Source: Conoideocrella luteorostrata
Lineage: Eukaryota > Ascomycota > Sordariomycetes > Hypocreales > Clavicipitaceae
DNA: 64,000 nucleotides
Assembly (NCBI GenBank): GCA_032433595.1
Contig: JASWJB010000089.1
Span: forward strand, 1 to 64,000
Reading direction: 5' to 3'
The notes under the pieces were generated by a model. That model ran no database searches. It saw nothing but the letters and a program-made list of their open reading frames with translations, and was not told the DNA's origin. Each line of letters begins with the position of its first letter. Position 1 is the first letter of the stretch. Positions 1 to 11,278 of this stretch are shown here, in pieces. The translations under genes and the position numbers were made by a program.

Positions 1-3000
1 CCCCCCCCCCCCGGCCACCCGATGTTGCGAACGCCAAGTTCACTGCAATTTCAACTCCTCTCAAGGGATAATTCCCCACTTAGAGAGCTAACATTTTATC
101 GAAAACTCCCGACCACAAATTCCTAACAGTAAGAAATAAAGCCAGCTAGCCTAAAATAGGCTAAACGCTGTGGGCGGGTGGGGTTGACCGGCGGTTAGCC
201 CAGCGCTCTGAAAATTGTCCTCTAAAAGCGACGTCACGACCTCCAAGAATGAACGCACATTTGCTGTAAACCTGCACTTTTGTTGTAAACTTCAACCGTT
301 TTCCTCACCCATTTCGCTATCCTTTGTCTGCATGATCATCATATATAAGTTTATGTTGCCTCTCTTTACAAGCAATAGCTTTTTTAACTAGTAATATCCA
401 GAGTGCTGATGAGAAGTATCTAATTTTTCATTAACCCTACTCAGGCGGGTACAAATGAGTAATAATGTTGCTAACGTGTGGCAGAAGAGAGCCTCTCCGT
501 CGAAGGGATTATTCTTACGTGAGGTGTGGACTTGACCAATTTGGTCAAGCCAAGTAAAAAAGCTACAAAAATGGTCCTAGCTCGACTCTCTAAGTAGATC
601 AACCGGTTTCCTCTTTGCACTAGAATTATGTCTTTGTTCGGAGCCTTGCTCCATGGCCTGTTATAATTGTGTTACTTTATTGAAGTGAACGGCTGTCCGA
701 TAATCTTCAAATAGGCAATTGAACCATTTGATCTTATATTATTTAAGGCCTCTATGAATTGATCCAGGCCTCTAGCGGAACAGATCACAGAATGGAAGCC
801 CCGTTGCTGGCTGTGTCTCAGACACCAGCCTACGAGTGTTGTGCGTGTGCCTCGGGTCGACAAACCATCTCCCTCGAGTACCGCTCATGGCTGTCGTCAC
901 GCCCCTAAAGGGCTGACACATGCTCAAATCAGCAGCGAATCACTTGACCTGTAATTCACATATGTACATACACCCGGTACTCCGTATGCGGGCTGCCAAT
1001 CAACCGAATTATTATTGTACCACACCTTCCGATCATCAGCCAACGAACCAACCACCTGGAAGACCACCAGCTTCCTGACATGCTGACACTGCAAATCTGA
1101 ATTTAGGCAGCCGTCCCTTGCAGACTCGCTGGGCGGGGCTTGGCGCACCTCGTATCTCGAGAGGAGCTTCAGCGGTCACTATTGGGTATACGAGAGGATT
1201 ATACTACCGACAACTCTTAGTATCCAGCTCCGACAAAGAGTCTCCGGCTAAGCTATGAACTGTTATAAAAATGCAAGCGCTCTCTCTTGGCGATCGTCAA
1301 GTCGCTCTCATAAAATTAGATAACCTCGTGACCTACTCTTATGCTTCCTATTGTGCTTGACGGAGGGTTTCAACAAGGCTGGTCGGGTCTACTCGGGCTT
1401 GGGATAGTTGGTGGCTGGGGATAATGCGGACGGGCGACGAACACGCCGTCGTACCTGGCTGCCGATAAGAGCCAACTTCCCAACGTATTTGAGACTAAAT
1501 TACGTTGCTTCGAATGATAGGAAAATACCATGTGCGGCGGATGAATATATAGGATGTAGTCGATTTAAAATGTTGAGCTATCGCTGCTAGGTTGTCAGCT
1601 ACTGCTGACAACTACAAGTCTTGGTCTTTTCCAGAAATTCCCTGACCTTCCAGGACTTCAGAATGAAAACTTGTTGCGTTGAATATAAGCCCTAATTGCA
1701 GCCACTAGAGTGCCATTCAGTAGACCTACACTTTTGCTCCGTAGTCAAGTGGTTGATTGTTCCAGTAAAACTGGCAGGAACGCTTGTTCATAGAATACTC
1801 TTTCATGGGGCTTTATGTGGATCATTTAATATATACGAACGAGGCACATTGAGAGATAGATTACTTCGGTAGACTATGCATTGATTGATCACCCGGTTGG
1901 TCCACGACATTCGTGTACTACAACCGAGATTTCAACCTCATGCCCTCCCCCATATCAAGAAAACCCCGTCAGTGGCCATGCTCTCCAGTTTCCTCGCACA
2001 CCCGCAGCTTTACTGCTTTTTCTTAACCTCATTCTTCATGATGCGCGCATACAAGGTCTCGATAAGCTGTGGGCCGACCCGTCAGTAATGTTATGTTATG
2101 GGCATAGAGACAGATGTCATGGATGGTATACTCACCCATTCGTCTATTTTCCAATCGCTCTCTAGCCTCGAAGACGTTACGTCTAGCTTTTCTGTGATGC
2201 TGCTAGCAGATGCCAAACCTCATCGTGATTATACAGGTGTCGTGGCGGCACTGCCAACTCACCTAAAGCAGCAAACACAACACTTGCGATTCTCGATTCT
2301 TTAACGACATTTTGTAGGAACTTTGATGCCGCGGTGACCGAGCCGACTGGATCAATCATAAATTTAACACCTGAGGACGACTAATAGTTATTTTTATCAA
2401 TGTAATGAACGTTTGCGCTAATCTCGCCTAACACAAGTCAGGAGCATGCAAAACTTTGCAATCTGGCTGTATTGTTCACCTCTGTTAGCATTTGACTTTA
2501 TGTGCGAGGCACTCACACAGCCAACGGGGGGTATTACGAGTTATTATGGATGGTTTTACGCAATACAATAGATTCAAGGTTAATGTGTGGGGCGTAAGCA
2601 ACTAAACATTAATTTTAGGAGCTAGCGCTAAATCCCAAAAATATAGACTCAACATTTCGCCGCATGAACGATAGGCGAAATTAGATTAATTATACAACTA
2701 ACGGTTTACACGGTGCCGAAGCTCCGGGCCCGGCAAAGCCAGAGGTCGTGGCATCGGGCATAGCCCGTAATATCTATTGCTTTATAAATCTTATAAAAAT
2801 TAAAGGGCTGGCTTAAATCTCGTTATAGAAAGGGTAGGGGATAAGAAGCTTCAAACTCTTCGGCAAGAACTTCTCTATACCCATTTAGAGACAGGATTGA
2901 CTAAGGTAGGAGACGGGATCAACTTAAGCCCAGCTGCTACTGTCTCGTGTCACTTGCATAAATAGCTTAACCAAACCTTAGGAGTTAATTATATAGTGAC

Positions 3001-3240
3001 ACGTGTAAGTTTGTGCAAAGATGTGCATTACAACTTGGTTAATATGGGCAGTCCATTACTGATTTTAGGGTTAACCAGAAACACAGCCTCTACTGGTTGT
3101 GCACCTATGCAAAAGGTGAATCTATATTGACTAAACGAGTGAGATCTACTCCAAATCGAAATAGCACCAAAACAAGCGGCTTTAAAACATGCTGCTACAA
3201 GCTATAATTTGGCAACAAGTTTGAATATCTGCCGATACTG
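1..3240. other. Intergenic, no supported gene
   Basis: The stretch opens with a run of twelve C, probably a contig edge or low-complexity start and not a telomere (no TTAGGG/CCCTAA array). Open frames are short (under 100 codons), in several directions, with no recognisable domain, so I call no gene. Base composition is mixed, with AT-rich patches around 2340-2660 and 2990-3240. One copy of the TACTCCGTA motif lies at 978-986. Confidence 0.6.
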
Positions 3241-3288
3241 AGCCCGAGATTGTCCGTGCCGTTAAAATGCCGGATGCAATTTATAAGC

Positions 3289-4569
3289 CTAAGGATCCTT
3301 GAAGACGACAGCAGCCATAAGCTTACCAATAGTTGGCGTTTGTGGCTTAGGGTCACCCGGCTTGTAGTCTATACCCTTCTTGGGGTTTTCAACCTGCTTG
3401 GGAATAACAACTATCGAGGTGGGAATCTTATTGCCGATGCTGTCGTGATGGTTGGCAAAAGAGTAAAACTTACTGTTAAAGTTAGGACTACCCATGTAGC
3501 GATTAAATTGTGGAGTTCCACGTCGGAAAGTTAGGACTTGACTAAACGGTTGTTTCAAGTCGTTATAATTTTGTCTTGTAATTTCCCAGAACTCTTTATT
3601 TTGAACGTCCATGAGGAATGCTGTTTTGAAGTTCTGGCTCTTTTGACTCTTGGGATTAGCAGCATTTAGGAAATTCTGCATGCCCATCTCGTTGAGTGGT
3701 ACTTTCTTCGCTGTGTCGGCTTCCTTGAATGCGTCTTGGTAAACAATGAATCTTCCCCCCTCATCATACGTGCCCCTATTGATAAGGCTACCACCGTTGC
3801 CCTTTAAATGGACTGATGTCTCTACCACAAAGGCGGCGGGTGATTTGATGTCAAACCCGAGCTCATCTGACTTGAAGTTCAGTAATAACTCCAACGACGG
3901 GCTATCGGTTACCATCATTTTTTTGTCGTCGACAGTATATTTATCACAAGAGCGGACATTTAGGAATACCTTGTTTTTGTTTTCCTCGTTGATGTCCGAC
4001 TCGGCCTCAACCATACGGGTTTCTGGCTTGCGGTCCTTGATGGCCTTGTCGTACATATTTAACTGAGTGACTCCAGCGTTCTCATAGAAATCCATAGACT
4101 TGGGTTCATCACCCGTGCCTGTGCCCTAGCCAGGATGTTCTGTGGGTGGGATAGGCTTCGCGGCAGGATCCGGCTTTGGGGGGGGCTCCCGACCCGTCCC
4201 CGGAGGCGGAACAGGCTGGTTGCGCCCGGGAGGATTGTTAGGCCGTGGATCTGTATGTGGTACTAGTCTAGGTGCAGGTTCAGGTAAAGGCGGCGGAGTA
4301 GGAGGCCTGGGAAAGTTTACTCGGACGAAAACGTGCTTGGCATCTTCATTTGCTACTGATCTAAGAAAGAGACCGTCCTCATCTTGGGGAATGATGCTTG
4401 CATCGTCTTCTAGTTCGACCGGCACAGCGCTGAGACCGCGGCTGTGAGCGATGGCTTGCGATTCAGCGACGTCTGTAATCCTGACGATCGGGGTTCCCGA
4501 TGCCAGCAGAGACAAACTGACCGCAGCAGCGGTGAGCAGCAGAGATTTATAAGCCGAAAGAAGTTTCAT
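3289..4569 (-). pseudogene. Secreted protein with proline-rich linker, interrupted by an in-frame TAG
   Basis: One frame runs from ATG at 4569 to the stop at 3289, broken only by TAG at 4126-4128. The first 147 residues start with a clear signal peptide (MKLLSAYKSLLLTAAAVSLS, cleavage likely near ASG-TP), then an acidic stretch, then a Pro-rich linker (residues about 88-147). After the TAG the same frame continues for about 278 residues of mixed, lysine-rich sequence with no transmembrane segment. I found no convincing intron that removes the TAG: acceptors exist (CCACAG, GGCTAG) but no good donor upstream. Readings: a recent nonsense mutation, stop readthrough, a sequencing error, or two genes. 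I do not recognise the C-terminal domain; signal plus linker plus domain suggests a secreted effector-like protein. Other secreted-protein genes lie within 16 kb. Confidence 0.6.
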
Positions 4570-4706
4570 CTTGGAAGATGCCGAAAGATTGATACAGAAT
4601 GAGAAGAGAATGCCTTGCTGCTGTATGGTGTTGTGTTTTGTAGTGATGTTTGGATGATGAATGCTGGGAGTGGAAGATGTTGTTGGATATTCAAGATATC
4701 AACAGT

Positions 4707-4714
4707 CTTTTATA
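4707..4714 (-). promoter_or_regulatory. TATA-like box of the secreted-protein gene
   Basis: On the minus strand the sequence reads TATAAAAG, about 140 bases before the ATG at 4569. That spacing suits a TATA box with a roughly 100-base 5' leader. Nothing else in this promoter is distinctive. Confidence 0.35.
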
Positions 4715-5099
4715 CACATCATTGAAGTCACCGCAGGAGATGGTGCAACCTAAGTAAAGGGGTAATTAGTTTGTTCTTGGAAATGTGATCCTTCGCCCGC
4801 AACTCAGATGGGCTGCTGGGAGTGCCTTCCAGACTATGACGGCTGATTGACTGCTATGTGTAGATGTTGTGTTGGAAAACTAGACGGACGAACCGTAAGC
4901 TAACAGATGCCAAGTAATCAAAGGCAGGGTTGACGCGAACCCAGTACGTGCGGGGCGTGAAAATGAATAATGAAACTGGCGGCCAAAAGTATTGGCTGGG
5001 GTGTTGCGAATCAGAATACTTCGTATCACTGCTGACTTCCAAAGACTCAAATGAGCATGCTTTCGCCCCCACAACCTAACTGTAGGAGGATGTAACCAT

Positions 5100-5210
5100 G
5101 GCTGTGTCATTTTGCCTGCATGAAGGCTGTGTCATTTTGACTGCATAAAGGCTCTGTCATTTTGACTGTATAAAGGCTGTGTCATTTTGACTGCATGAAG
5201 GCTGTTTCAT
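5100..5210. repeat. 25-bp tandem repeat, about 4.4 copies
   Basis: Units start at 5100, 5125, 5150 and 5175, with a partial fifth at 5200. Each begins GGCTGTGTCATTTTG and ends CTGCAT(A/G)AA, differing at one to three positions. The array lies about 350 bases upstream of the ankyrin gene start at 5560, in its probable promoter region. Confidence 0.9.
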
Positions 5211-5559
5211 CAGTAAGATAAGTGTATTGAGACTGGGTGCTCCGAAAGTCGCCTGCAGTTAAAAACGATGTCGCGCTTAAGCTCAGCCCCGACTTGTTGT
5301 GGGGAGTGTTGGGTTGGATGCAGAATGCCGGACGCACCCCGCCCCGGCAAGTTGACAGCGACTCGCTTTCCCACCTTTGCAACTTTGTCCCACCCAAAAT
5401 CAGCATACGCCCGATTCGTGCTCTGAGACAATTTCTTCTAGCTCATTGCCGAGCTACCATCGTTGGGCAATCTCGGCTGGATCTATTGCCTGTCGACTTA
5501 CACGTGCATATCGTATTAAATTTCCAAAGACTGTCAAGAACAACGACAACAACAACAAC

Positions 5560-7164
5560 ATGGCGGCGGGTCTTCAGTCTTGCCCCAGTGAAATACTAAA
5601 CATCATAATCGACCACCTCGTCATCACCATTGGCCCCAAAGCGGTATTTTTAAGGACCGTGAATAGAGCTTTTGACTCGGCTATTCTGGATGCTATTTGT
5701 GTAAGGCAGGTCATTGATAGCAAAGACATATGGTGGGCCATGTCATCTGCTATACAGGGAAGGATTGCTGAGGTTAAATCGCGCTCGGCAGAAGCCGCCA
5801 GTGAAGATTGGTTGTCTGTCATCGCCAGCGTCAATCGGGCACTGGACACCTTGACAGGCGAAACCGATGAGAAACTGCTGAAGCAACGACATGAGGCTGT
5901 CGCAGAGACCGTTTATCGTGGGATCAACCCGCCTGATAAAGTCTGCGATGCCAAATGGGAGGCTCAGAATCTTTTGAGCGGCGCCATAATCATTGGCAGC
6001 CTGCCAATCGTCAAGTCAATACTGGCAAGCCGTCGGGAGCCCTCGAATTCCCTGCCAGAAGTCAACGGCGCCACGCCGTACTTTGGAAGACCTCTGGTCC
6101 TCGCTGCAGGTTGGGGAAACTTGGAAATTGTCCGCTACCTACTGGATTCCGGTGCCCGCTCGGACACAATCTGCAGCTGCTCTACATTTCGGGGAGATGT
6201 AACGCCAATACATGAAGACTGGAATCCGAAGGCTGACTCCGCGCTTTGGGGCGTACGGTTTGGAAATGGCCACCCGGCTACCGCGCCCAGCGCACTACGC
6301 GCTGCAGTTCTGGGAGGACATGGAGACATCGTTCGCATTCTGTTGCAGCCAGAGTATAGGCTACCCCCCTCAAAAACGGAATATCTGGCTGCAATTGTGG
6401 CAGCCGCGAGACTGGACCTTGATCTTATCCAAATAATGCTCGATGCAATCGGGAAAAGCTTATCAGATTTTCCTGGGCTTGGACAAGAAATGATGTGGGA
6501 GGCAATAAAGTACGGCCGGGAGGATGTGGCGCAAATGCTCCTCGATAAGGGGGCAGCAGATGTTAACCCATATGTGTACGGACCCTCTGCTCATATATAT
6601 GGCACACCACTTCAATACGCCGCATTAATAGGGAGTACCAACATGATGCGTTTTTTCTTGGAGCGAGGAGCTATTGTCAACGTAATCGAAAAAGCAAGCT
6701 GTGTACTTCAGCCCATCGAGGGAGCTGCACAGTGCGGGCATGTGGAAGGTATTGACATGCTGCTTGAACAAGGCGCCGAACCTGTCGACGCTCTTCGGAG
6801 CGCTGCGAAGAGTGGTCAGTTGCACGTGGTCAGGTTGCTTCTGGACAAATTCCCAGATTTGATCCAGAGAAATAAAGGCGAGATCGGTCGAAGCGCAGTT
6901 TTCTGGGCCTTGACTAGAAAAAACTTGGCAGTTCTTACTCTCCTTGTGGAACGAGGCGCTTCCCTCAATGAAGGCTACGAGAACCCCCCTGAAGGCCTTC
7001 CAATAAATATGATCAAGGGAGGTTACGGGTCTTGGGTGGTTAATCATCTGATTTCACTTGGTGCTGAAGAGACGGATGTTGACACTCTTGAAGAAAGTTA
7101 TTTCCCGTCCGTAAGAGGAGTACGTGTTCGCGAGCATACGTGGCAATGGGCAGGCAAGTATTAG
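5560..7164 (+). CDS. F-box-like ankyrin-repeat protein
   Basis: 534 codons, single exon. The frame is open from 5377, but the upstream part is low-complexity and ends in an AAC run, while ATG at 5560 has a strong fungal context (CAACAACAACATGG), so I start there. Residues about 4-45 (LQSCPSEILNIIIDHLV, then a Leu/Phe-rich helix) resemble the degenerate F-box-like start common in fungal ankyrin proteins. Residues about 140-500 hold degenerate ankyrin repeats: signatures such as PLVLAAGWGNLEIVRYLLDS, ALRAAVLGGHGDIVRILLQ and TPLQYAALIGSTNMMRFFLE. No signal peptide or membrane segment, so probably intracellular. Likely a protein-interaction adaptor; if the F-box is real, a substrate receptor for an SCF ubiquitin ligase (inference). 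Its frame is intact and its repeats are diverged, unlike the NLR at 50.8 kb. Confidence 0.8.
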   Translation: MAAGLQSCPSEILNIIIDHLVITIGPKAVFLRTVNRAFDSAILDAICVRQVIDSKDIWWAMSSAIQGRIAEVKSRSAEAASEDWLSVIASVNRALDTLTGETDEKLLKQRHEAVAETVYRGINPPDKVCDAKWEAQNLLSGAIIIGSLPIVKSILASRREPSNSLPEVNGATPYFGRPLVLAAGWGNLEIVRYLLDSGARSDTICSCSTFRGDVTPIHEDWNPKADSALWGVRFGNGHPATAPSALRAAVLGGHGDIVRILLQPEYRLPPSKTEYLAAIVAAARLDLDLIQIMLDAIGKSLSDFPGLGQEMMWEAIKYGREDVAQMLLDKGAADVNPYVYGPSAHIYGTPLQYAALIGSTNMMRFFLERGAIVNVIEKASCVLQPIEGAAQCGHVEGIDMLLEQGAEPVDALRSAAKSGQLHVVRLLLDKFPDLIQRNKGEIGRSAVFWALTRKNLAVLTLLVERGASLNEGYENPPEGLPINMIKGGYGSWVVNHLISLGAEETDVDTLEESYFPSVRGVRVREHTWQWAGKY

Positions 7165-8840
7165 GGTTAGAGCGAAACATATCAACTACGATAGACGGTC
7201 TCGGAGAGCCTATAGCTCCAAATCCCTAGTGCTTTTGGAATTGAGAATTTTCCATCCTCAGATTGTTGCGAGACGAGACACTGTCTTTTTCTCCCCAGTA
7301 TTGTGTGCAGTTGAAGAAAGATGGCTGATATGTATTGACCCCATTTGCCGTTTAATTGGGGGCCAAACTGCGGCTGCAGATACGACCAGATGCAACCAGA
7401 AACGATGGCATGCCGAATTAAGAAATCGGCGAAAGCAAACCGCAAGGATGAATAGCAGGGGGCCGGCGCTACCCGCCCGCATCCTCCAAGTATGTGTAGC
7501 TATCAACACCAACATCAAGACTGTTTGGTCCAGCCCCCATGCTGCTTGCGAAATCCTTCAAGAATGTGATGGGCTTAGATGTTTTGTCTCATTTGACACG
7601 AGCTGTTCGCAAATTTCTCTCTCTGACAAAGCTTATCTTTATTACATGTATCAAACCTTTCAGTTTGTTTCGCCGCTAAATTACTCGCAGTGTTTGAGAG
7701 GGAGAATGACTGCAAATAAATCATTGGACTAGACTCTGACGAAATCGTTGCGCGTCTTTATGCTGGCGCTTTGGCTTGCGGCTCGCGTTTATCCTGAACA
7801 GATCTAAAGCATTGATGGTGAGGAGTGAGTTCCTGTGTGACAGTTTGACCGAATGTGCCTTTTAACCCTAACCGACACTGGCTTTCGTGAGAGCCCCTAA
7901 AATGGCACTCGTGGTATTCCTATCACTGTCTGAAAATTGCGCCCTGTCCCTATAACACACATGCACAGAGGAGAAAGGGGAAAATGAGGCCCCTTGGCAG
8001 GGGCTTCATGTAACCTTAGTAACACGTAGCATGTAGCTAGGAAGAGGGTTTTCTCTTTTCCCTGCTGCTTCTTTAAGTTTGTAAATAGTCTAATCAACGC
8101 TTGCTTATGGTAGCCTCAAAGCTGCCGGCCCATTATAATTACTACATAAACGTTGATCCTAACAGGATATTATAAGTACTATCTTAAATAGGAGGACTAG
8201 CTTTCATATAGTAATAGAAGGATGTTATTAACTTTGTGTATATAAATAGTCACCTAATTTTCTAAATTAATCTCCACCAAGGGTTGCCGCATCGCTCTAG
8301 CCCCCGACACCGACCCCGACCCCAACCCCCCCCTAAAGCTAGGTTCTGTGTAACACTATAAAAACGGCCCCTCCCCCAAATCTGTATGCCAGTTAACGCT
8401 CTATAAATAGTTTCGTAGGATCTTTAGGCTAGAAACATTTTTTGGGAAGCACAAATAGTTTGTATTAGCTTACGAATAACTTTTTGGCCTCGAAGCGTAC
8501 TAACTCTGCTACAGGCTTTGAAAGTATAACAGGGCGACTTTGGTTTCGTAAGGAAAATCTTCTAACTATATAAATAGAACCCGAGTACTTCACGAATGTT
8601 ATTTAAATATATCATTTTCTTCTCTTTATGGTTAGAAAAGGCATTTTTTGCTATCACAATACAGTTGCCATCACTGCGTTTGCTACTATATCTACTACAA
8701 ATTGTCTTGTAACTCTTTGCACCGGCTACCTCACATGATTAATTTCCTACCACATAGTGTCTCGTTATTTCCGCGGTTTTTTTCCCTCTCTCCGTTCGAT
8801 CTATATATCCATCTTCTCAAACATATCGTCAATCAGCACA
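7165..8840. other. Intergenic, no supported gene
   Basis: A 202-codon plus-strand frame (7124-7732) overlaps the end of the ankyrin gene, but it has no domain and atypical composition, so I treat it as chance. The 8140-8640 part is AT-rich. A C-rich patch (CCGACCCCAACCCCCCCC-like) sits near 8305-8335. Confidence 0.55.
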
Positions 8841-9959
8841 ATGTCCGGTGCCCTTGGCTTCATCCTCAACGCTGCTGGCATTCTAGTCCCCCTCGGACTT
8901 GAAGCCAAGTATGCCACGCAGGCTCCCAAAGAAGCTACTTCAGTCCAGATTATCGCTGGAAGCGGCAGCGGCGGCGCGACAGGCGGAAATGTCCCACACA
9001 TTGCTCTCTGGGACGATGATGGCAACCGAATTGGCCAGTACCACGCTGGCAAAAAGGAAAAAATTGGAGATGGCGACGTCAAAACTATTCTTGTCACGCA
9101 CAGCCAGAACAACAACAAACAAGCCGACCCGTACTATGTGATGCTCAGCAACTTTGAGAACGACGCCATTTGCATTGCCGCCGTCAACGTTGCCAATCAG
9201 AAGATCTCTGGAACATTTTTTGGCGACACTGGATACATGTGCGGACAGGACTGGTTTCTGAGTGACAATAAGATCGGATCCAACTTTCAAAAGCCAAAGT
9301 GTGTCTGGCTCGATGGCGATCACACCAATGACATTAACGCTCGGGCTTTGAGCTTCCACTTGAACGACCTTGCCCCTTCTGCTGATAAGCTTGCTCAATA
9401 CCAGGCTATGCCCAAGACAATTTGCCAGAGCACTCCTCGCTTCTCCTTCTGGGGCAACCTCCTTCCTGATGGTATCATTCCCTTTTTCAAACCCAAGCTG
9501 GAATACAAGGACGACTCTGCAAACTCTGGCGAAGGTGCAGATAAGGACCCCGAGAGGGTCGTCGACAAAGAAAACCAGTACAACAAGGGCGTCTATCTTC
9601 ATCAGGGTGAGAAGCTCAAGCTCAAGACCCGCAAAAATTCTCGTCAAAGTAATAGCAACGGTTCCAACCACAACCCGGAGCATCTCATCATCACCGACCA
9701 CGAGGAAGACGACGTTCGCCTTGTCTGTGAGCACCCCAACTCCTACGGCTGGGATATTGTCTCCACCGTGCTGAATCTTTACTGTGACATGGTACATAAG
9801 CAACTTTACAACGTCTGCAATGGGAAGGAGTTTAAAGACTACTGCTTCGACCTGAACACCAAGACTATCATCCCCAAAAAGGGAGCCCAAGCCCGCGATG
9901 AGTTTGCCCAGATTGTGCCTTCTAAGAGTTACACTTCGCACGCTCACTGGAAGAGCTAG
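8841..9959 (+). CDS. Conserved fungal protein of unknown function, possibly secreted
   Basis: 372 codons, one exon. ATG at 8841 (CAGCACAATGTCC context) is preferred over the in-frame upstream starts, whose residues look like leader sequence. The N-terminus has a hydrophobic stretch (ALGFILNAAGILVPLGL) that could be a signal peptide or anchor. A beta-rich middle region follows, with HIALWDDDGNRIG, a Gly-rich GSGSGGATGG patch and several Cys (in FFGDTGYMCGQDWF and FQKPKCVWLDGD). A charged linker (about 230-285) precedes a Cys-containing C-terminal part. I recognise the overall pattern as an uncharacterised fungal family but know no function for it. The frame is intact with codon use typical of an expressed gene, and it sits among other probable secreted-protein genes. 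Confidence 0.75.
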   Translation: MSGALGFILNAAGILVPLGLEAKYATQAPKEATSVQIIAGSGSGGATGGNVPHIALWDDDGNRIGQYHAGKKEKIGDGDVKTILVTHSQNNNKQADPYYVMLSNFENDAICIAAVNVANQKISGTFFGDTGYMCGQDWFLSDNKIGSNFQKPKCVWLDGDHTNDINARALSFHLNDLAPSADKLAQYQAMPKTICQSTPRFSFWGNLLPDGIIPFFKPKLEYKDDSANSGEGADKDPERVVDKENQYNKGVYLHQGEKLKLKTRKNSRQSNSNGSNHNPEHLIITDHEEDDVRLVCEHPNSYGWDIVSTVLNLYCDMVHKQLYNVCNGKEFKDYCFDLNTKTIIPKKGAQARDEFAQIVPSKSYTSHAHWKS

Positions 9960-11278
9960 CCATCTTTTCCTTTGTGTACGGAAATTGCCCTTTCTATGCT
10001 GATGTTGCTTGCAGGAACAAGTAGTACTGGGACAGCGATTTTAAATAAGCCTGTTTATGGGATGGCATATTTTGAAGCAGTAAGCGCTTGCATCGACAGT
10101 GGCTAGCGGAGAGGGTTAATGTATATTTTATTACATAATATCACTTTCAGGATCTTTGCAATTTTCCAAACTTCTTGATCTGTTTTCTTAAAACGGGTGA
10201 TTTACGTCGATGCATAATTAATGCTATCCTAATCGCGATACCTTATTAATCTATGAAAGAAAATAAAACAAAATAAAACATAATAGCAAATACAATGTAA
10301 AATGGAAGTAATTACTGACACCACAGAAAAGAATATAAACAAAATACTCTGCTTCATGCCGTTGTGCGTATCTTGCGGGTATTGGACATGCAGAAAAAGT
10401 ACTCTAAAAGGCGGACTTTAGCACAGAGTACATTACAATCTTTTTAATTAAATTTGCGAAGAGACTGCATTTCTAACCCTACAATACTAGAGAATTTTAA
10501 TCTGACTAGAATAGAGTGTTAGAACCCTTCGTCAAGCACAGTATGATAAAGCTTTTCCTATAGTAATGCTGAAAGAAGAGCTGCGAAGCGAAACAATAAC
10601 ATGCCAGCGCAGCAAGGCCGAAATCTAGTCGCCAGTGTGTTAGCATAGGTCTGCCTTTATAGTGAGATCTGGCGAGATGGGTCTTAGGTAGAAGCTGGAT
10701 ACCTATAATGTCTAGTCCTTACTTTCTTTGAGACCAATATCTATGAGTATACGCGTAGGAAGGCAAAAATAAAACTAGTAATGTGCAGACAGACAAAAAG
10801 GCAATAGCTGTAACATTTAGTTCAGTGGGTTAGTAAAATTTAGCACGACACCTGTGGGTGGCATTAGGCTAGAGCTATTCGAAAAGGCTTCCTGCTTCTC
10901 TAGTGAGAGATACGGAAACTAAAGATCACTGCTTTCTCATCATCTTCAGCTATCATCTCGAGAGACTCTTCTATTTCTGACGGTTTTCATTGTTGCAAAT
11001 TGCCCATGTGAATGCTCGTAACGCAACACAATTCTGCAGTTGCTAGGAACGGGACAACAAACGATTACGCCTTTTTCCGAATAAGGTTTTAGGCGGCTCC
11101 ATGAGTTTATAGTTTCTGAATATTTCTCTTTTCCATAAGCAATATCTATGACTAATTCTAACCGCATTTTCTATCAATTTAAGCCCAACGAGCATTTTGT
11201 GAGACCGCATCGTCTTTGTTTCCGAATAATGTTTAAATGCAGCTCTCTTCCTGATCCTGCTACTTGTGGATCATCTGA
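9960..11278. other. Intergenic, AT-rich, no supported gene
   Basis: There is no frame over 75 codons and no recognised domain. The sequence is AT-rich with A-tracts (AAATAAAACA near 10260-10280). A short stretch at about 10990-11035 (TTGCAAATTGCCC followed by GCAACA) resembles part of the NLR 3'-flank repeat near 14095-14135, but the match is too short to claim homology. Confidence 0.5.

Noticed and set aside
1..12. Poly-C run as a telomere end
   Set aside because: It lacks any TTAGGG/CCCTAA-type array; more likely a contig edge or low complexity.
7124..7732. 202-codon plus-strand frame
   Set aside because: Overlaps the end of the ankyrin gene, has no domain, odd composition and no good start context.
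8940..9947. 335-codon minus frame opposite the 8841-9959 gene
   Set aside because: A shadow of the plus-strand gene; the plus frame has a good start, signal-like segment and conserved-looking domains.
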